A program made the translations under genes and the position numbers. Source: Colivivens sp964537205 (GTDB lineage Bacteria > Bacteroidota > Bacteroidia > Bacteroidales > Bacteroidaceae). Taken from it: a stretch of DNA of 37,398 bases. This document shows, in pieces, positions 7,849 to 16,387 of this stretch. Position 1 is the first letter of the stretch, and each line of letters starts with the position of its first letter. The notes under the pieces were generated by a model, which saw only the letters and a program-made list of their open reading frames with translations, searched no databases and was not told where the DNA came from. Location of the stretch: positions 1 through 37,398 of the forward strand of contig CAZHZH010000018.1 of the NCBI GenBank assembly GCA_964537205.1, given 5' to 3'.

Positions 7849-8406
7849 TTATAATTTAAACCCATTATTAAATGTAATTAAGCTTTCAGGACCCATATTG
7901 AACAGTAAATCCACGATACTTAAGTCTGTTATAAACCCATGTTTGTTAGAAAATACTTGATAATATTCCGGTAGTTGCTGATTGACGTCACAATGTATGC
8001 TTACGTGCCTTAAACCAAGCAAATCTACCACTAAATGGAACAACTCGGCGTTGAAATCCATTAGTGACTCTTGATTGCCCTCATATATACAGCGGAAATC
8101 ATCTTGATAATATTCAAAATACGGGCTATTATAGTAAGAAGATTCCAACGCGTGCCAATGTTTGTGCCTCCAATCGCCATGCTCACTTATCCTAACATCT
8201 CGAAGTGGAAGATTTTTATCCTCCATCCGCTGTATAGGCACTGTCAGAACCAAAGGGCCGTTGGGAGAATCTATTGTACAACGATTAAGTCTAAGGCGCT
8301 TGTCGAACTCTATTCCGCCATCCATTTCAGGCATACCTTTTGCCATCCATGCCATCCACCAACTTGTCTGTGGCAAATAACCTAATGCGATTCCATCTTC
8401 CTTCAT
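7849..8406 (-). CDS. WbqC-like family protein
   Basis: The 185-aa protein resembles the WbqC family, first noted in polysaccharide gene clusters but common as single genes in Bacteroidetes; the biochemical role is not settled. Matching features are the N-terminal GYLPQTSWW block, FDKRLRLNRCTIDSPNGPLVLTVPI cut here into two recognisable halves (a conserved core of the family at about residues 33-58), WRHKHWHAL and the SPYFEYY segment. The frame is open to 8457, but the -7 box at 8435-8442 puts the transcript start near 8429, so the upstream ATG codons at 8457 and 8433 are unlikely. I prefer MKEDGIALGY at 8406; 8421 is the alternative. It is monocistronic, ending 30 bases before the glyS promoter region. 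Confidence 0.85.
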   Translation of the reverse strand: MKEDGIALGYLPQTSWWMAWMAKGMPEMDGGIEFDKRLRLNRCTIDSPNGPLVLTVPIQRMEDKNLPLRDVRISEHGDWRHKHWHALESSYYNSPYFEYYQDDFRCIYEGNQESLMDFNAELFHLVVDLLGLRHVSIHCDVNQQLPEYYQVFSNKHGFITDLSIVDLLFNMGPESLITFNNGFKL

Positions 8407-8434
8407 ACAAATAGTATACATAACAAAATTCATG

Positions 8435-8464
8435 CAAAGATATGAATAAAACCTCAATGCGCAA
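8435..8464 (-). promoter_or_regulatory. Promoter of the WbqC-like gene
   Basis: On the minus strand TATCTTTG (8442-8435) follows TTGC (8464-8461) after 18 bases. This fits the Bacteroidetes -33/-7 layout and fixes the lower bound for the start codon of the gene. Confidence 0.6.
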
Positions 8465-8571
8465 CAGCATTCTTCATAATAAAACAGCGTGTCAAACGAA
8501 TTGTGGCTTCCTTTGGTTATGTCACATGCAAAAAGTTGCCTTCAAACAACGCCTCTATCATTATTTTTCTA

Positions 8572-8579
8572 TAACTTTG
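8572..8579 (+). promoter_or_regulatory. Promoter -7 box of the ACT-UPF0210 operon
   Basis: TAACTTTG lies 22 bases ahead of the ACT-domain gene, giving a very short leader. No clear TTTG is seen at the -33 distance. It is divergent from the WbqC-like promoter about 130 bases away. Confidence 0.6.
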
Positions 8580-8601
8580 CATTAAATATAAAACAAGCAT
8601 T

Positions 8602-8874
8602 ATGACTAAGGCGATTATTACAGTTGTAGGAAAAGACACTGTAGGCATTATGGCAAAAGTGTGTACACACCTTGCCGACAATCAAATAAACATACTGGAC
8701 ATCAGCCAGACAATCGTGCAAGGATACTTTAACATGATGATGATTGTCAGCATGGATCATTGTACCAAAGACTTTGTCAGCGTAGCGGAAGAGCTTACGA
8801 AACTTGGCAATGAAATCGGAGTTCAAGTGAAATGTCAACTCGAAGACATCTTCGACAAAATGCATCGTATATGA
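8602..8874 (+). CDS. ACT domain protein (UPF0237 type)
   Basis: A 90-aa protein made of one ACT domain: a start MTKAIITVVGKDTVGIMAKV, the helix-strand block ADNQINILDISQTI at about 27-40, and a second strand around NMMMIVSMD. ACT domains usually bind amino acids and regulate enzymes. In many bacteria a gene of this type sits directly before a UPF0210 gene, as here; its stop overlaps the ATG of that gene (ATGA at 8871-8874). By inference it is the ligand-sensing partner of the UPF0210 protein. The ligand is not known from the sequence. Confidence 0.92.
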   Translation: MTKAIITVVGKDTVGIMAKVCTHLADNQINILDISQTIVQGYFNMMMIVSMDHCTKDFVSVAEELTKLGNEIGVQVKCQLEDIFDKMHRI

Positions 8875-10235
8875 TTAATATAAACGAAGTATTTGAGACC
8901 AACAAGATGATCGAGCAGGAAAACCTTGATGTTCGAACCATCACAATGGGTATCAACCTGCTTGATTGCGCTGACGCCAGCGTTGGAAACACCTGTGACA
9001 AAATAGAGAAGAAAATTTTGCGCTATGCGAGGAATCTCGTGAAGACCGGAGAGGAAATCTCGCGCGAATTTGCAATACCTATTGTGAACAAGCGCATTTC
9101 CATAACTCCTATTTCATTGGTGGGGGCGGCTTGTTGCAACACTCCTTCTGATTATATACAAATAGCCAGAACCCTCGATAAAATCGCACATGAAGTTGGA
9201 GTGAACTTTATTGGCGGATTCAGCGCGATAGTGTCGAAAGGTATGACACGAAGTGATGAATGTCTTATACGCTCTATTCCTGAAGCGATGGCAAGCACCC
9301 AGCGCATCTGCAGTTCTGTGAATGTCGGTTCTACAAAAACGGGAATCAATATGGACTCCGTACGCTTAATGGGAGAAATCATCAAACAGACTGCAAGCAT
9401 CACAAGGGAGGAAGACTCTATTGGATGTGCGAAATTAGTTGTACTATGCAATGCGCCCGATGATAATCCGTTTATGGCGGGAGCGTTCCACGGAGTCAGT
9501 GAGGCGGATGCCATAATCAACGTCGGTGTAAGTGGACCAGGCGTAGTGAAATATGCGTTGCAGCAAATTCCAGACGCCAATTTCGAAGTACTCTGTGAGA
9601 CAATAAAGAAAACCGCTTTCAAAATAACACGCGTTGGGCAGCTTGTTGCCCAGGAGGCAAGCAAACGGCTTGGCGTGCCATTTGGCATAATCGACCTGTC
9701 ACTTGCTCCAACACCTGCGATAGGCGACTCTGTGGCAGACATCCTTCAATGTATCGGAGTGGAAAAGGCCGGAGCGCCAGGTACCACCGCCGCTCTTGCA
9801 CTACTCAACGACCAAGTGAAGAAAGGCGGAGTGATGGCAAGCAGTTACGTAGGAGGGCTGTCTGGAGCGTTCATTCCAGTCAGTGAAGATCAAGGTATGA
9901 TCGATGCGGTCGAGGCTGGAGCCCTGACCATCGAGAAACTTGAGGCAATGACATGCGTCTGCTCTGTAGGACTCGACATGATTGCAATTCCCGGCAGCAC
10001 CACGGCATCAACTATTTCCGGCATAATCGCCGATGAAGCAGCAATTGGGATGGTCAATCAAAAGACCACAGCGGTACGCATCATTCCAGTTGAAGGGAAA
10101 TCTGTTGGTGACAGCGTAGAGTTCGGCGGCTTGCTTGGATACGCTCCGATTATGCCTGTCAACACGTTCAGTTGCAACCGGTTCGTTAACAGGGAAGGGC
10201 GCATCCCTGCTCCAATACATAGTTTCAAAAACTGA
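8871..10235 (+). CDS. UPF0210 / PFL family protein
   Basis: A 454-aa cytoplasmic protein of the UPF0210 (DUF711) family, whose structure is distantly related to pyruvate formate-lyase but which lacks the glycyl-radical tail; the reaction is not established. Family features include TITMGINLLDCADAS, the SITPISLVGAACC segment, a VNFIGGFSAIVSKG block, GVSGPGVVKYAL and the C-terminal GLLGYAPIMPVN. I chose the ATG at 8871 because it overlaps the ACT stop by four bases and gives the usual N-terminus MININEVFE; an in-frame ATG at 8832 lies inside the ACT gene. A 17-base gap leads to the prenyl synthase. The tight coupling to the ACT protein suggests the two act together. Confidence 0.92.
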   Translation: MININEVFETNKMIEQENLDVRTITMGINLLDCADASVGNTCDKIEKKILRYARNLVKTGEEISREFAIPIVNKRISITPISLVGAACCNTPSDYIQIARTLDKIAHEVGVNFIGGFSAIVSKGMTRSDECLIRSIPEAMASTQRICSSVNVGSTKTGINMDSVRLMGEIIKQTASITREEDSIGCAKLVVLCNAPDDNPFMAGAFHGVSEADAIINVGVSGPGVVKYALQQIPDANFEVLCETIKKTAFKITRVGQLVAQEASKRLGVPFGIIDLSLAPTPAIGDSVADILQCIGVEKAGAPGTTAALALLNDQVKKGGVMASSYVGGLSGAFIPVSEDQGMIDAVEAGALTIEKLEAMTCVCSVGLDMIAIPGSTTASTISGIIADEAAIGMVNQKTTAVRIIPVEGKSVGDSVEFGGLLGYAPIMPVNTFSCNRFVNREGRIPAPIHSFKN

Positions 10236-10252
10236 TTCCCATTTATCCAATC

Positions 10253-11206
10253 ATGATTAGCAATACAATACAAACGGAGTTGCAGCAATGTAAAAATATT
10301 CTGGATGCATCCTATAGCCATGAGAACCTGATACTTAACGAGGCGCTCGGTAAAATAAAGAACAGGTCAGGCAAAATGATGCGTCCAATATTAGTATTGT
10401 TAACAACGAGATTGTTTGGCAATATCAGTGATAATGCAATACTAACAGCGGCAGCCTATGAAGCATTCCATACGGCAAGTCTCATTCATGACGACGTGGT
10501 TGATGAGAGCGACGAGCGGAGAGGGCAGGAATCGCTGAATTATGCCGAAGGCAACAAAGTGGCGGTATTGGTGGGAGACTACATCCTCGCGAACTCTCTA
10601 AAATTCTTAGCGAAGACTGAAAGTTGCCAGTTATTGAATATCATCACCGATACAGCACAGGAACTTGCAAACGGAGAATTGTTACAACTGTCGAATATAT
10701 CAGACACAGGTCTTTCAGAGAACACATACTTTAATATCATACGCAGTAAGACAGCGGCGCTCTTTTCCGCTTGCGCCGAATCGGCAGCCATTGTAGCCGG
10801 GGCCAACAGTAATGATATTGACATAATGCGGAAGTTTGGTGAGGCTGTCGGAATCTGTTTCCAAATAAAGGACGATATATTCGATATACAAGACGATGAC
10901 ATAGGGAAGCCTACAGGAAACGACTTGCGTGAGGGAAAAATCACGCTTCCAACGTTATATGCACTGAAACACTCAAAAACGGATACAGGAGCAATCATAC
11001 ATCGCATAAAAACACGTGTCGCTACCGATGATGAAATAATCCAGTTAGTGGAGTTCACCAAACGGCATGGAGGTATCGAATATGCCGTTTCAGTAATGGA
11101 GAATTACGCACACGATGCAATAGGGCTATTGGACATCTATCCGCATAGTCCGGCCAAACAAGCTTTGTGCGAGTACGTCGACTACGTAATCGGGCGTAAA
11201 TACTAA
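10253..11206 (+). CDS. Trans-polyprenyl diphosphate synthase
   Basis: Lengthens an allylic diphosphate with isopentenyl diphosphate, most likely making the side chain of menaquinone. The 317-aa protein has both aspartate-rich metal-binding motifs: DDVVD at 80-84, followed by the RRGQ segment, and DDIFD at 207-211 within FQIKDDIFDIQDDD. The SLIHDDVVDESDERRG context is typical of the octaprenyl/heptaprenyl (IspB/HepT-like) group, but chain length cannot be read safely. It belongs to a + run with UPF0210 upstream and the amidase 17 bases downstream. Menaquinone would serve the fumarate reductase encoded at 33292-36781, an inference from pathway knowledge. Confidence 0.93.
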   Translation: MISNTIQTELQQCKNILDASYSHENLILNEALGKIKNRSGKMMRPILVLLTTRLFGNISDNAILTAAAYEAFHTASLIHDDVVDESDERRGQESLNYAEGNKVAVLVGDYILANSLKFLAKTESCQLLNIITDTAQELANGELLQLSNISDTGLSENTYFNIIRSKTAALFSACAESAAIVAGANSNDIDIMRKFGEAVGICFQIKDDIFDIQDDDIGKPTGNDLREGKITLPTLYALKHSKTDTGAIIHRIKTRVATDDEIIQLVEFTKRHGGIEYAVSVMENYAHDAIGLLDIYPHSPAKQALCEYVDYVIGRKY

Positions 11207-11223
11207 ATGGGGAGGCAGATGGT

Positions 11224-12003
11224 ATGAGGATTACACTTCTTCAACAGGATACGGTATGGCAATCACCTCAATTCAATATTAGGAAAGCTAACGAAGCCAT
11301 CAACAGGTCATTGGGGTCAGACCTGTACCTGTTGCCGGAAATGTTTACCACAGGGTTCCTTACTTATCCACAATGGTTCGCTGAATCATCGAACTCCGAA
11401 TCATTACAGTGGATGAAAGAGAAGGCGCACGATATCGACGCAGCCATTTGCGGCAGCATTGCTGTTGAGGAAAAAGGGAAATACTACAACCGGATGTATT
11501 TCGTCGAACCCGACGGCAAAGTGACTCATTACGATAAAAGCCATCTTTACAATTACGGGGGAGAAGGGAAGCAATACACTGCAGGTGACGAGCGTGTCAT
11601 CGTCGAGTTTCGTGGGGTGAAGATCTTGTTGGAGATCTGCTATGACCTGCAATTCCCGATGTGGTGCAGGAACAACGTTGACCAAGACGGCAACATTCTG
11701 TACGACCTCATCGTGTATTCTGCAAATTATCCTGTCGCGCGCAAGGCGGCTTGGGAAACTCTCCCTGTAGCTCGTGCAATTGAAAACCAATGTTTTGTCG
11801 CAGCATGCAACCGGATAGGCACCGATGAGTACGGGGAGTACTATGGCGGATCAAGGATCATCCATCCATACGGACACATTATAGCGGAGGGAGCGCCAAA
11901 CACAGAATGTGAAATCACCGGTGAAATCGACATGCCCACACTATTGAGATACCGGCAGAAATATCCTACGTTGCAAGATATCATCTGGAACAAATTCTTC
12001 TGA
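11224..12003 (+). CDS. Nitrilase-superfamily amidohydrolase (omega-amidase-like)
   Basis: A 259-aa carbon-nitrogen hydrolase with a complete Glu-Lys-Cys triad: E39 in LLPEMFTTGF, K105 in DKSHLYNYGGEG and C139 in LLEICYDLQFPMW. This combination resembles the omega-amidase (YafV/Nit2-like) branch, which removes ammonia from alpha-ketoglutaramate and related acids, a metabolite-repair role. Substrate preference is inferred, not proven. No signal peptide is present. A purine-rich GGGGAGGCAG lies shortly before the ATG, which is unusual in a phylum with weak ribosome-binding sites. It is followed after 55 bases by the helix-hairpin-helix protein. Confidence 0.9.
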   Translation: MRITLLQQDTVWQSPQFNIRKANEAINRSLGSDLYLLPEMFTTGFLTYPQWFAESSNSESLQWMKEKAHDIDAAICGSIAVEEKGKYYNRMYFVEPDGKVTHYDKSHLYNYGGEGKQYTAGDERVIVEFRGVKILLEICYDLQFPMWCRNNVDQDGNILYDLIVYSANYPVARKAAWETLPVARAIENQCFVAACNRIGTDEYGEYYGGSRIIHPYGHIIAEGAPNTECEITGEIDMPTLLRYRQKYPTLQDIIWNKFF

Positions 12004-12058
12004 CATACAGGCTGTCTCAAGCTTCAACTGAATAAACAACAACACATTATAAAAAGTT

Positions 12059-14191
12059 ATGAGAACACATCATTTTACTTGCATGCTATTATTGTGCTTG
12101 ATAGCAAGCACAGCATGCGAATCACTTGCTCAAACAAGACATGATTCCTTGTCTGCCGCATTAACCATGGAAAGACGTATCAGCTGGGACGACTTCGTAC
12201 AATCCCTGTATGAAGACGGGACAGATTATGACGAGGATGTCATTGAGGATCTCTATGGCATACATTGCAATCCCATAAATTTGAATGTGGCTGACAGACC
12301 GCAATTGGAGCAGTTGCCATTTCTTTCTGAAGAACAGGTAACTGCAATATTGCATTATATCAAAATTCACCGCCCAATGATGTCGTTGGGAGAATTGATA
12401 CTAATTTCCGAACTCGACTATGTGACACGGTTGCGGCTCACGCTGTTTTGTTACGTTGACAACTCCACTCAGCAGGAGCTTCAACCGCCGCTGAAAACGC
12501 TTCTCAAACATGGCAAGCATGAAATGATCGTACGAAGCGACATACCTTTTTATAAGAAGGCGGGGTATTATTCCGTATCCGACAGCGTACTTGCCAAATA
12601 TCCAAACAGGGTGTACCAGGGCGACCGTTTCCATAATTCGCTCAGATACAAGTATGAGTCAGCACAACATTTATTCGCCGGCTTGCAGATGGAAAAAGAT
12701 CCCGGCGAGACAGGCATTGATTATTGGGCGGCGTATCTGATGCTAAATAGTATAAAAAGCATTCGTACGTTTATTGTCGGAGATTACAAGCTTAGCTTTG
12801 GGCAAGGGCTCGTTGTCAATAATTCTGTAAGCTTTGGAAAACTTTCTTCACTCAACTCATCCTCGCTTCTCAACAAAGGCATATCCAAGCACTCCTCCCT
12901 ATCCGAAAGCAATCATTTCAGAGGTGTTGCCGCAACAATACGGCTGTTCAAAAACTTGAACGCCACAGCCTTTCTTTCTTATCAAAAGATTGATGCGACT
13001 CTGTATGCTGACTCTACAAACGGAAGCAAGCGTTTTGTCGCCTCATCGCTCAAGCAAGACGGACTGCATCGCACGAAATTGGAAATAAGCAAGAAAGGCA
13101 ATGTATCGGAATTTTCAACAGGAGGGAACATTCAGTACATTAACAACGACATGACAATCGGATTGACATTAATCTATACTCACCTATCTGTACCTCTACT
13201 GCCCAAATATGGCACAAAAAACACGAGCTACCGTAAGATAAACCTGAGAGGCGATACGTTCTGCTCCGCTGGAGTCAATTATTCGTTGCGCTTTCATCAC
13301 TTGTTATTACGTGGAGAAACCGCATTCGTTACAAATCATGAGGGGCACGAAAAGACCAATAGCGATGTGGCTACCATAAACTCTCTCAGTTATGCTTTTA
13401 ACAGCAGCACATCGATTGTGCTGGTGCAACGTTATTATGGCATAGAATACGCGACATTGTACGGAAAATCGTTCGGTGAAAGCGGGAAGCCACAAAACGA
13501 ATCGGGCGTATATGTAGGTGTAAAATCGCAACTTTTCAAGAAAATCTACCTTGAGGCGTATGTTGACGGGTTTCACTTCCCATACAAGAAGTACCAAGTG
13601 TCTGACAGCTCAAACGGTGTCGACGGCTTGTGCCGCCTCACATGGATGGTATCCGGCAAGTCGTCGCTGCTACTCAACTATAGGATAAAGGCAAAGCAAA
13701 AAGATTTTGTTATCAAGACAGACAAGACTGATTTATACTACTACGACACACAAAGTGTCAAACTCCAATATAAAAGCGACCTTACAGCAAGCATATCGTC
13801 GACCACAACCTTATATGGCACATTCATTTTCAATCCAGACGCGAATAATGACAATGGTTTCATGATAGCGCACAGCATGCGTTTTCTGCTACGTCAAAGT
13901 ACAAAGCATAAGATAGATTTGACTGCTGCTTATTTCAATACCACCGCATACAGCTCACGAGTCTATCTATACGAACCTTCATTGTCTTATTCCTTCGGTA
14001 CATCATCCTTCTATGGCGAAGGATTGCGGGCGTCCATTCTACTGTCTTTGCCTATCATACACAACCTGTACATCACTGGCAAGTTGTCCACGACCCGCTA
14101 TTTTGACAAGGACTCCATAGGTACAGGACTGGAAAAAATTGCTGCCAAACACAAGGAGGACTTGCAAATACAGCTGCGCTGGGTCATATAG
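12059..14191 (+). CDS. Exported helix-hairpin-helix protein with beta-barrel-like body
   Basis: A 710-aa protein. Residues 1-25 are a signal peptide (hydrophobic stretch, then SLAQT). At about 72-130 there is a ComEA-like helix-hairpin-helix region, starting with the familiar NPINLNVADRPQLEQLPFL and continuing into a second half-repeat around SLGELILISELD. From about residue 150 to the end the sequence alternates polar and hydrophobic residues with many aromatics, as in outer-membrane beta-barrels, and ends in a strand (LQIQLRWVI). Such fusions are common in Bacteroidetes but have no settled role; DNA binding at the surface or in the periplasm is possible only by analogy with ComEA. It is last in its + run and converges on the CPBP gene. 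Confidence 0.8.
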   Translation: MRTHHFTCMLLLCLIASTACESLAQTRHDSLSAALTMERRISWDDFVQSLYEDGTDYDEDVIEDLYGIHCNPINLNVADRPQLEQLPFLSEEQVTAILHYIKIHRPMMSLGELILISELDYVTRLRLTLFCYVDNSTQQELQPPLKTLLKHGKHEMIVRSDIPFYKKAGYYSVSDSVLAKYPNRVYQGDRFHNSLRYKYESAQHLFAGLQMEKDPGETGIDYWAAYLMLNSIKSIRTFIVGDYKLSFGQGLVVNNSVSFGKLSSLNSSSLLNKGISKHSSLSESNHFRGVAATIRLFKNLNATAFLSYQKIDATLYADSTNGSKRFVASSLKQDGLHRTKLEISKKGNVSEFSTGGNIQYINNDMTIGLTLIYTHLSVPLLPKYGTKNTSYRKINLRGDTFCSAGVNYSLRFHHLLLRGETAFVTNHEGHEKTNSDVATINSLSYAFNSSTSIVLVQRYYGIEYATLYGKSFGESGKPQNESGVYVGVKSQLFKKIYLEAYVDGFHFPYKKYQVSDSSNGVDGLCRLTWMVSGKSSLLLNYRIKAKQKDFVIKTDKTDLYYYDTQSVKLQYKSDLTASISSTTTLYGTFIFNPDANNDNGFMIAHSMRFLLRQSTKHKIDLTAAYFNTTAYSSRVYLYEPSLSYSFGTSSFYGEGLRASILLSLPIIHNLYITGKLSTTRYFDKDSIGTGLEKIAAKHKEDLQIQLRWVI

Positions 14192-14245
14192 GCTGGCATC
14201 TGGCTCAAGCACTGTGGTGAGTCTTTCCCGCCCGACATAATCATG

Positions 14246-15019
14246 CTATCTTTTGCGGACATAGTAAATGTATGTGACGACGCAAATCACCAACGCGATT
14301 CCAGAAAGGGAGTATGTCGTAACAAGTCCACCACACAAGTCAGTCAACATAATGCCTGGTTGATCCTTGTACGCGTTAGTCATTATTACTGAAATGCCAT
14401 TGTTTACCACATGACAAACTATGCAAGGAATAATGCTCCGGCTCTTGACATACAGAATGGCAAACAACAACCCTATGACGAAGGCGAACGGTATTTGGGC
14501 CGGATTGAAGTGTGCTATGCCGAACATAAGGGCTGACACGACAACGGCTATTCCCTTATCTGTCCCATGGTATAGCATGCTTCCCAGAATGGCACTCCGG
14601 AACACCACCTCCTCGGCAATAGGTCCAATCAACACAATGGCGATTATCCCCCAAAACGACGTTGAAAGTCCGACCAACACATCCTCCACAATGTTTTCGA
14701 GTTGTAACTGTTCGGAAAACACATCGAAGCAGAACATGCCGCAAAATGTGGCGACAAGCATGAGCGGAGCCCATTTCCAATGGCACAGCGACGGATTTAG
14801 TTCGTCTAAGATATTGTATTTTTGAGAGTGCCTCATAGCCTCAACGACGGCAATCACAATCAACGATGAAAGCATAAAGGTGAAAGCAAGCAGACCTGTA
14901 GTCATTTCTCCACCAGCAACCAACATCACCACTAATGCCACAGCCCACTGCGTAAGGCAGAAAGTAAGGAAGTATATGGCAACATCTGCTACAATTCTCC
15001 AAAATGTGGCTCGTTTCAT
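14246..15019 (-). CDS. CPBP-family intramembrane metalloprotease
   Basis: A 257-aa membrane protein with about seven hydrophobic segments. The motif set of the CPBP (Abi, Rce1-like) family is present: EEVVFR with E136, E137 and R141, then H170 in MFGIAHFN and H203 in IVCHVVNN. These residues bind zinc and catalyse peptide cleavage within the membrane in Rce1-like enzymes; many bacterial members act in bacteriocin immunity or have no known target. The start overlaps the murI stop by four bases (ATGA), making it the last gene of the mnmG operon. A role tied to the envelope is only suggested by its murI-ompH neighbours. Confidence 0.88.
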   Translation of the reverse strand: MKRATFWRIVADVAIYFLTFCLTQWAVALVVMLVAGGEMTTGLLAFTFMLSSLIVIAVVEAMRHSQKYNILDELNPSLCHWKWAPLMLVATFCGMFCFDVFSEQLQLENIVEDVLVGLSTSFWGIIAIVLIGPIAEEVVFRSAILGSMLYHGTDKGIAVVVSALMFGIAHFNPAQIPFAFVIGLLFAILYVKSRSIIPCIVCHVVNNGISVIMTNAYKDQPGIMLTDLCGGLVTTYSLSGIALVICVVTYIYYVRKR

Positions 15020-15834
15020 GGCATCCGCTTTACAGTTATCTTCTCACTAAGAAATATGGATGCGTTTCCACTGAACCTCTCGGGCGACTCCGACGTGAAA
15101 TACTGGCAAGTACCGTTCTTTGTCAGCCTTTCGTCCATATCCTTATGCCTGTTCAGATAATCTCGTAGGCTTGTGGCTACATAGCGCCCCTGCGTAAGTA
15201 CTTCAATCTTGTCAGGACAAAACTTCCGTATCTTGTCAAGCAATAGCGGATAGTGCGTACATCCAAGTATGATGGTGTCGATAAGAGGGTCGAGGTCAAG
15301 CAGCGCGTCTATTCGTTCTTTTACGAAATAGTCGGCACTTGGTTTATTGTATTCTCCATTCTCGACCAATGGCACCCACATCGGACATGCCAAGCCTGTA
15401 ACGACGCAATGCGGAAAAAGTTTCTTGATTTCCAAATTATAGGATGCGGACTTTACGGTTCCCTCGGTTGCAAGCACTCCTATATGTCCGTTTCTTGTTA
15501 TGTTTCCTACAACTTCAGCTGTAGGGCGGATAACACCCAGTACCCGCTCATTAGGCGCATGTAAAGGCAGGTACGTCTGTTGTATGGTACGTAACGCCTT
15601 AGCCGATGCCGTGTTGCATCCAAGGATAATCAACGGGCAATGGAGTGCGAAAAGCTTTTGTACGGCTTCCAGCGTGTATTGGTACACAATATCGAACGAA
15701 CGGGTGCCATAAGGAGCGCGGGCGTTGTCACCATAATATATATAATCGTACTCCGGCATCAACTTACGGATTCCGTCCAATATGGTAAGCCCCCCATAGC
15801 CTGAGTCAAATACTCCAATCGGTCCGCGCATCAT
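15016..15834 (-). CDS. murI: Glutamate racemase
   Basis: Makes D-glutamate for peptidoglycan from L-glutamate without a cofactor. The 272-aa protein has the expected acid-base cysteines: C74 in GCNTASA and C193 with H195 in GCTHYPLL; the first loop GVFDSGYGGLT carries D10 and S11. The length is normal. I start at 15834, where ATGA overlaps the ompH stop; the second ATG at 15831 would remove one residue. It is flanked by ompH and the CPBP gene with four-base overlaps on both sides. Confidence 0.97.
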   Translation of the reverse strand: MMRGPIGVFDSGYGGLTILDGIRKLMPEYDYIYYGDNARAPYGTRSFDIVYQYTLEAVQKLFALHCPLIILGCNTASAKALRTIQQTYLPLHAPNERVLGVIRPTAEVVGNITRNGHIGVLATEGTVKSASYNLEIKKLFPHCVVTGLACPMWVPLVENGEYNKPSADYFVKERIDALLDLDPLIDTIILGCTHYPLLLDKIRKFCPDKIEVLTQGRYVATSLRDYLNRHKDMDERLTKNGTCQYFTSESPERFSGNASIFLSEKITVKRMP

Positions 15835-16385
15835 TTTCTCAATTCAGCTATAACGTCGGCTGTTATGTCCTCGCCCAATGTCCCGTTGACATACGGATAG
15901 GCGTTGTTATCAGTATTCAGTATGTATGCGTAGCCTCTTTGCTTGCCAATTTTCGCAAGGACATCCTTTAATTCCTTGTGTACAGGTTGCATCAACTCAT
16001 CCTCGGCGTTTGCAAGTAGCCGTTTCGCCTCTTCTTTGAAACTCAGCCCCTGCTCCATCAGTTGCTGCAGCTCCTTTTGGCGTTTAAGCAATATATTATC
16101 AGGAAACGACTTTTGTCCATCGACATATTCAGCGAACTGCCGGCTGAATTCCTTCTCTGATCGTGCCAGCTCATCTTCGTATTTTGATTTCAGCTCCTGC
16201 AATTTTTTCATTGCTTCGTCATATGCTGGTACAGACTTCAACGCCTCGTTATAGCTCAAATAGCCAAAGTGGTTGATTGTCAATACCTCATCCGCATCAT
16301 TAGATTCTTGCGCGCCGCACACTCCGGTTGTCAGGAAGAACACCGACACCAGAACGCAAATCTTCAGTACACTCTTCATGTTCAT
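15831..16385 (-). CDS. OmpH/Skp-like periplasmic chaperone
   Basis: A 184-aa exported protein. A signal peptide (about residues 1-25, ending near VCGA) is followed by a long charged helical stretch, roughly 55-145, with the heptad-like pattern of the Skp tentacles (EAMKKLQELKSKYEDELA onward). Skp holds unfolded outer-membrane proteins in the periplasm. In Bacteroidetes, ompH copies often lie between bamA and murI; here one copy precedes murI but no bamA is present, and deoC lies upstream instead with a two-base gap. It could be called skp, but the assignment rests on pattern and position. Confidence 0.85.
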   Translation of the reverse strand: MNMKSVLKICVLVSVFFLTTGVCGAQESNDADEVLTINHFGYLSYNEALKSVPAYDEAMKKLQELKSKYEDELARSEKEFSRQFAEYVDGQKSFPDNILLKRQKELQQLMEQGLSFKEEAKRLLANAEDELMQPVHKELKDVLAKIGKQRGYAYILNTDNNAYPYVNGTLGEDITADVIAELRK

Positions 16386-16387
16386 TT

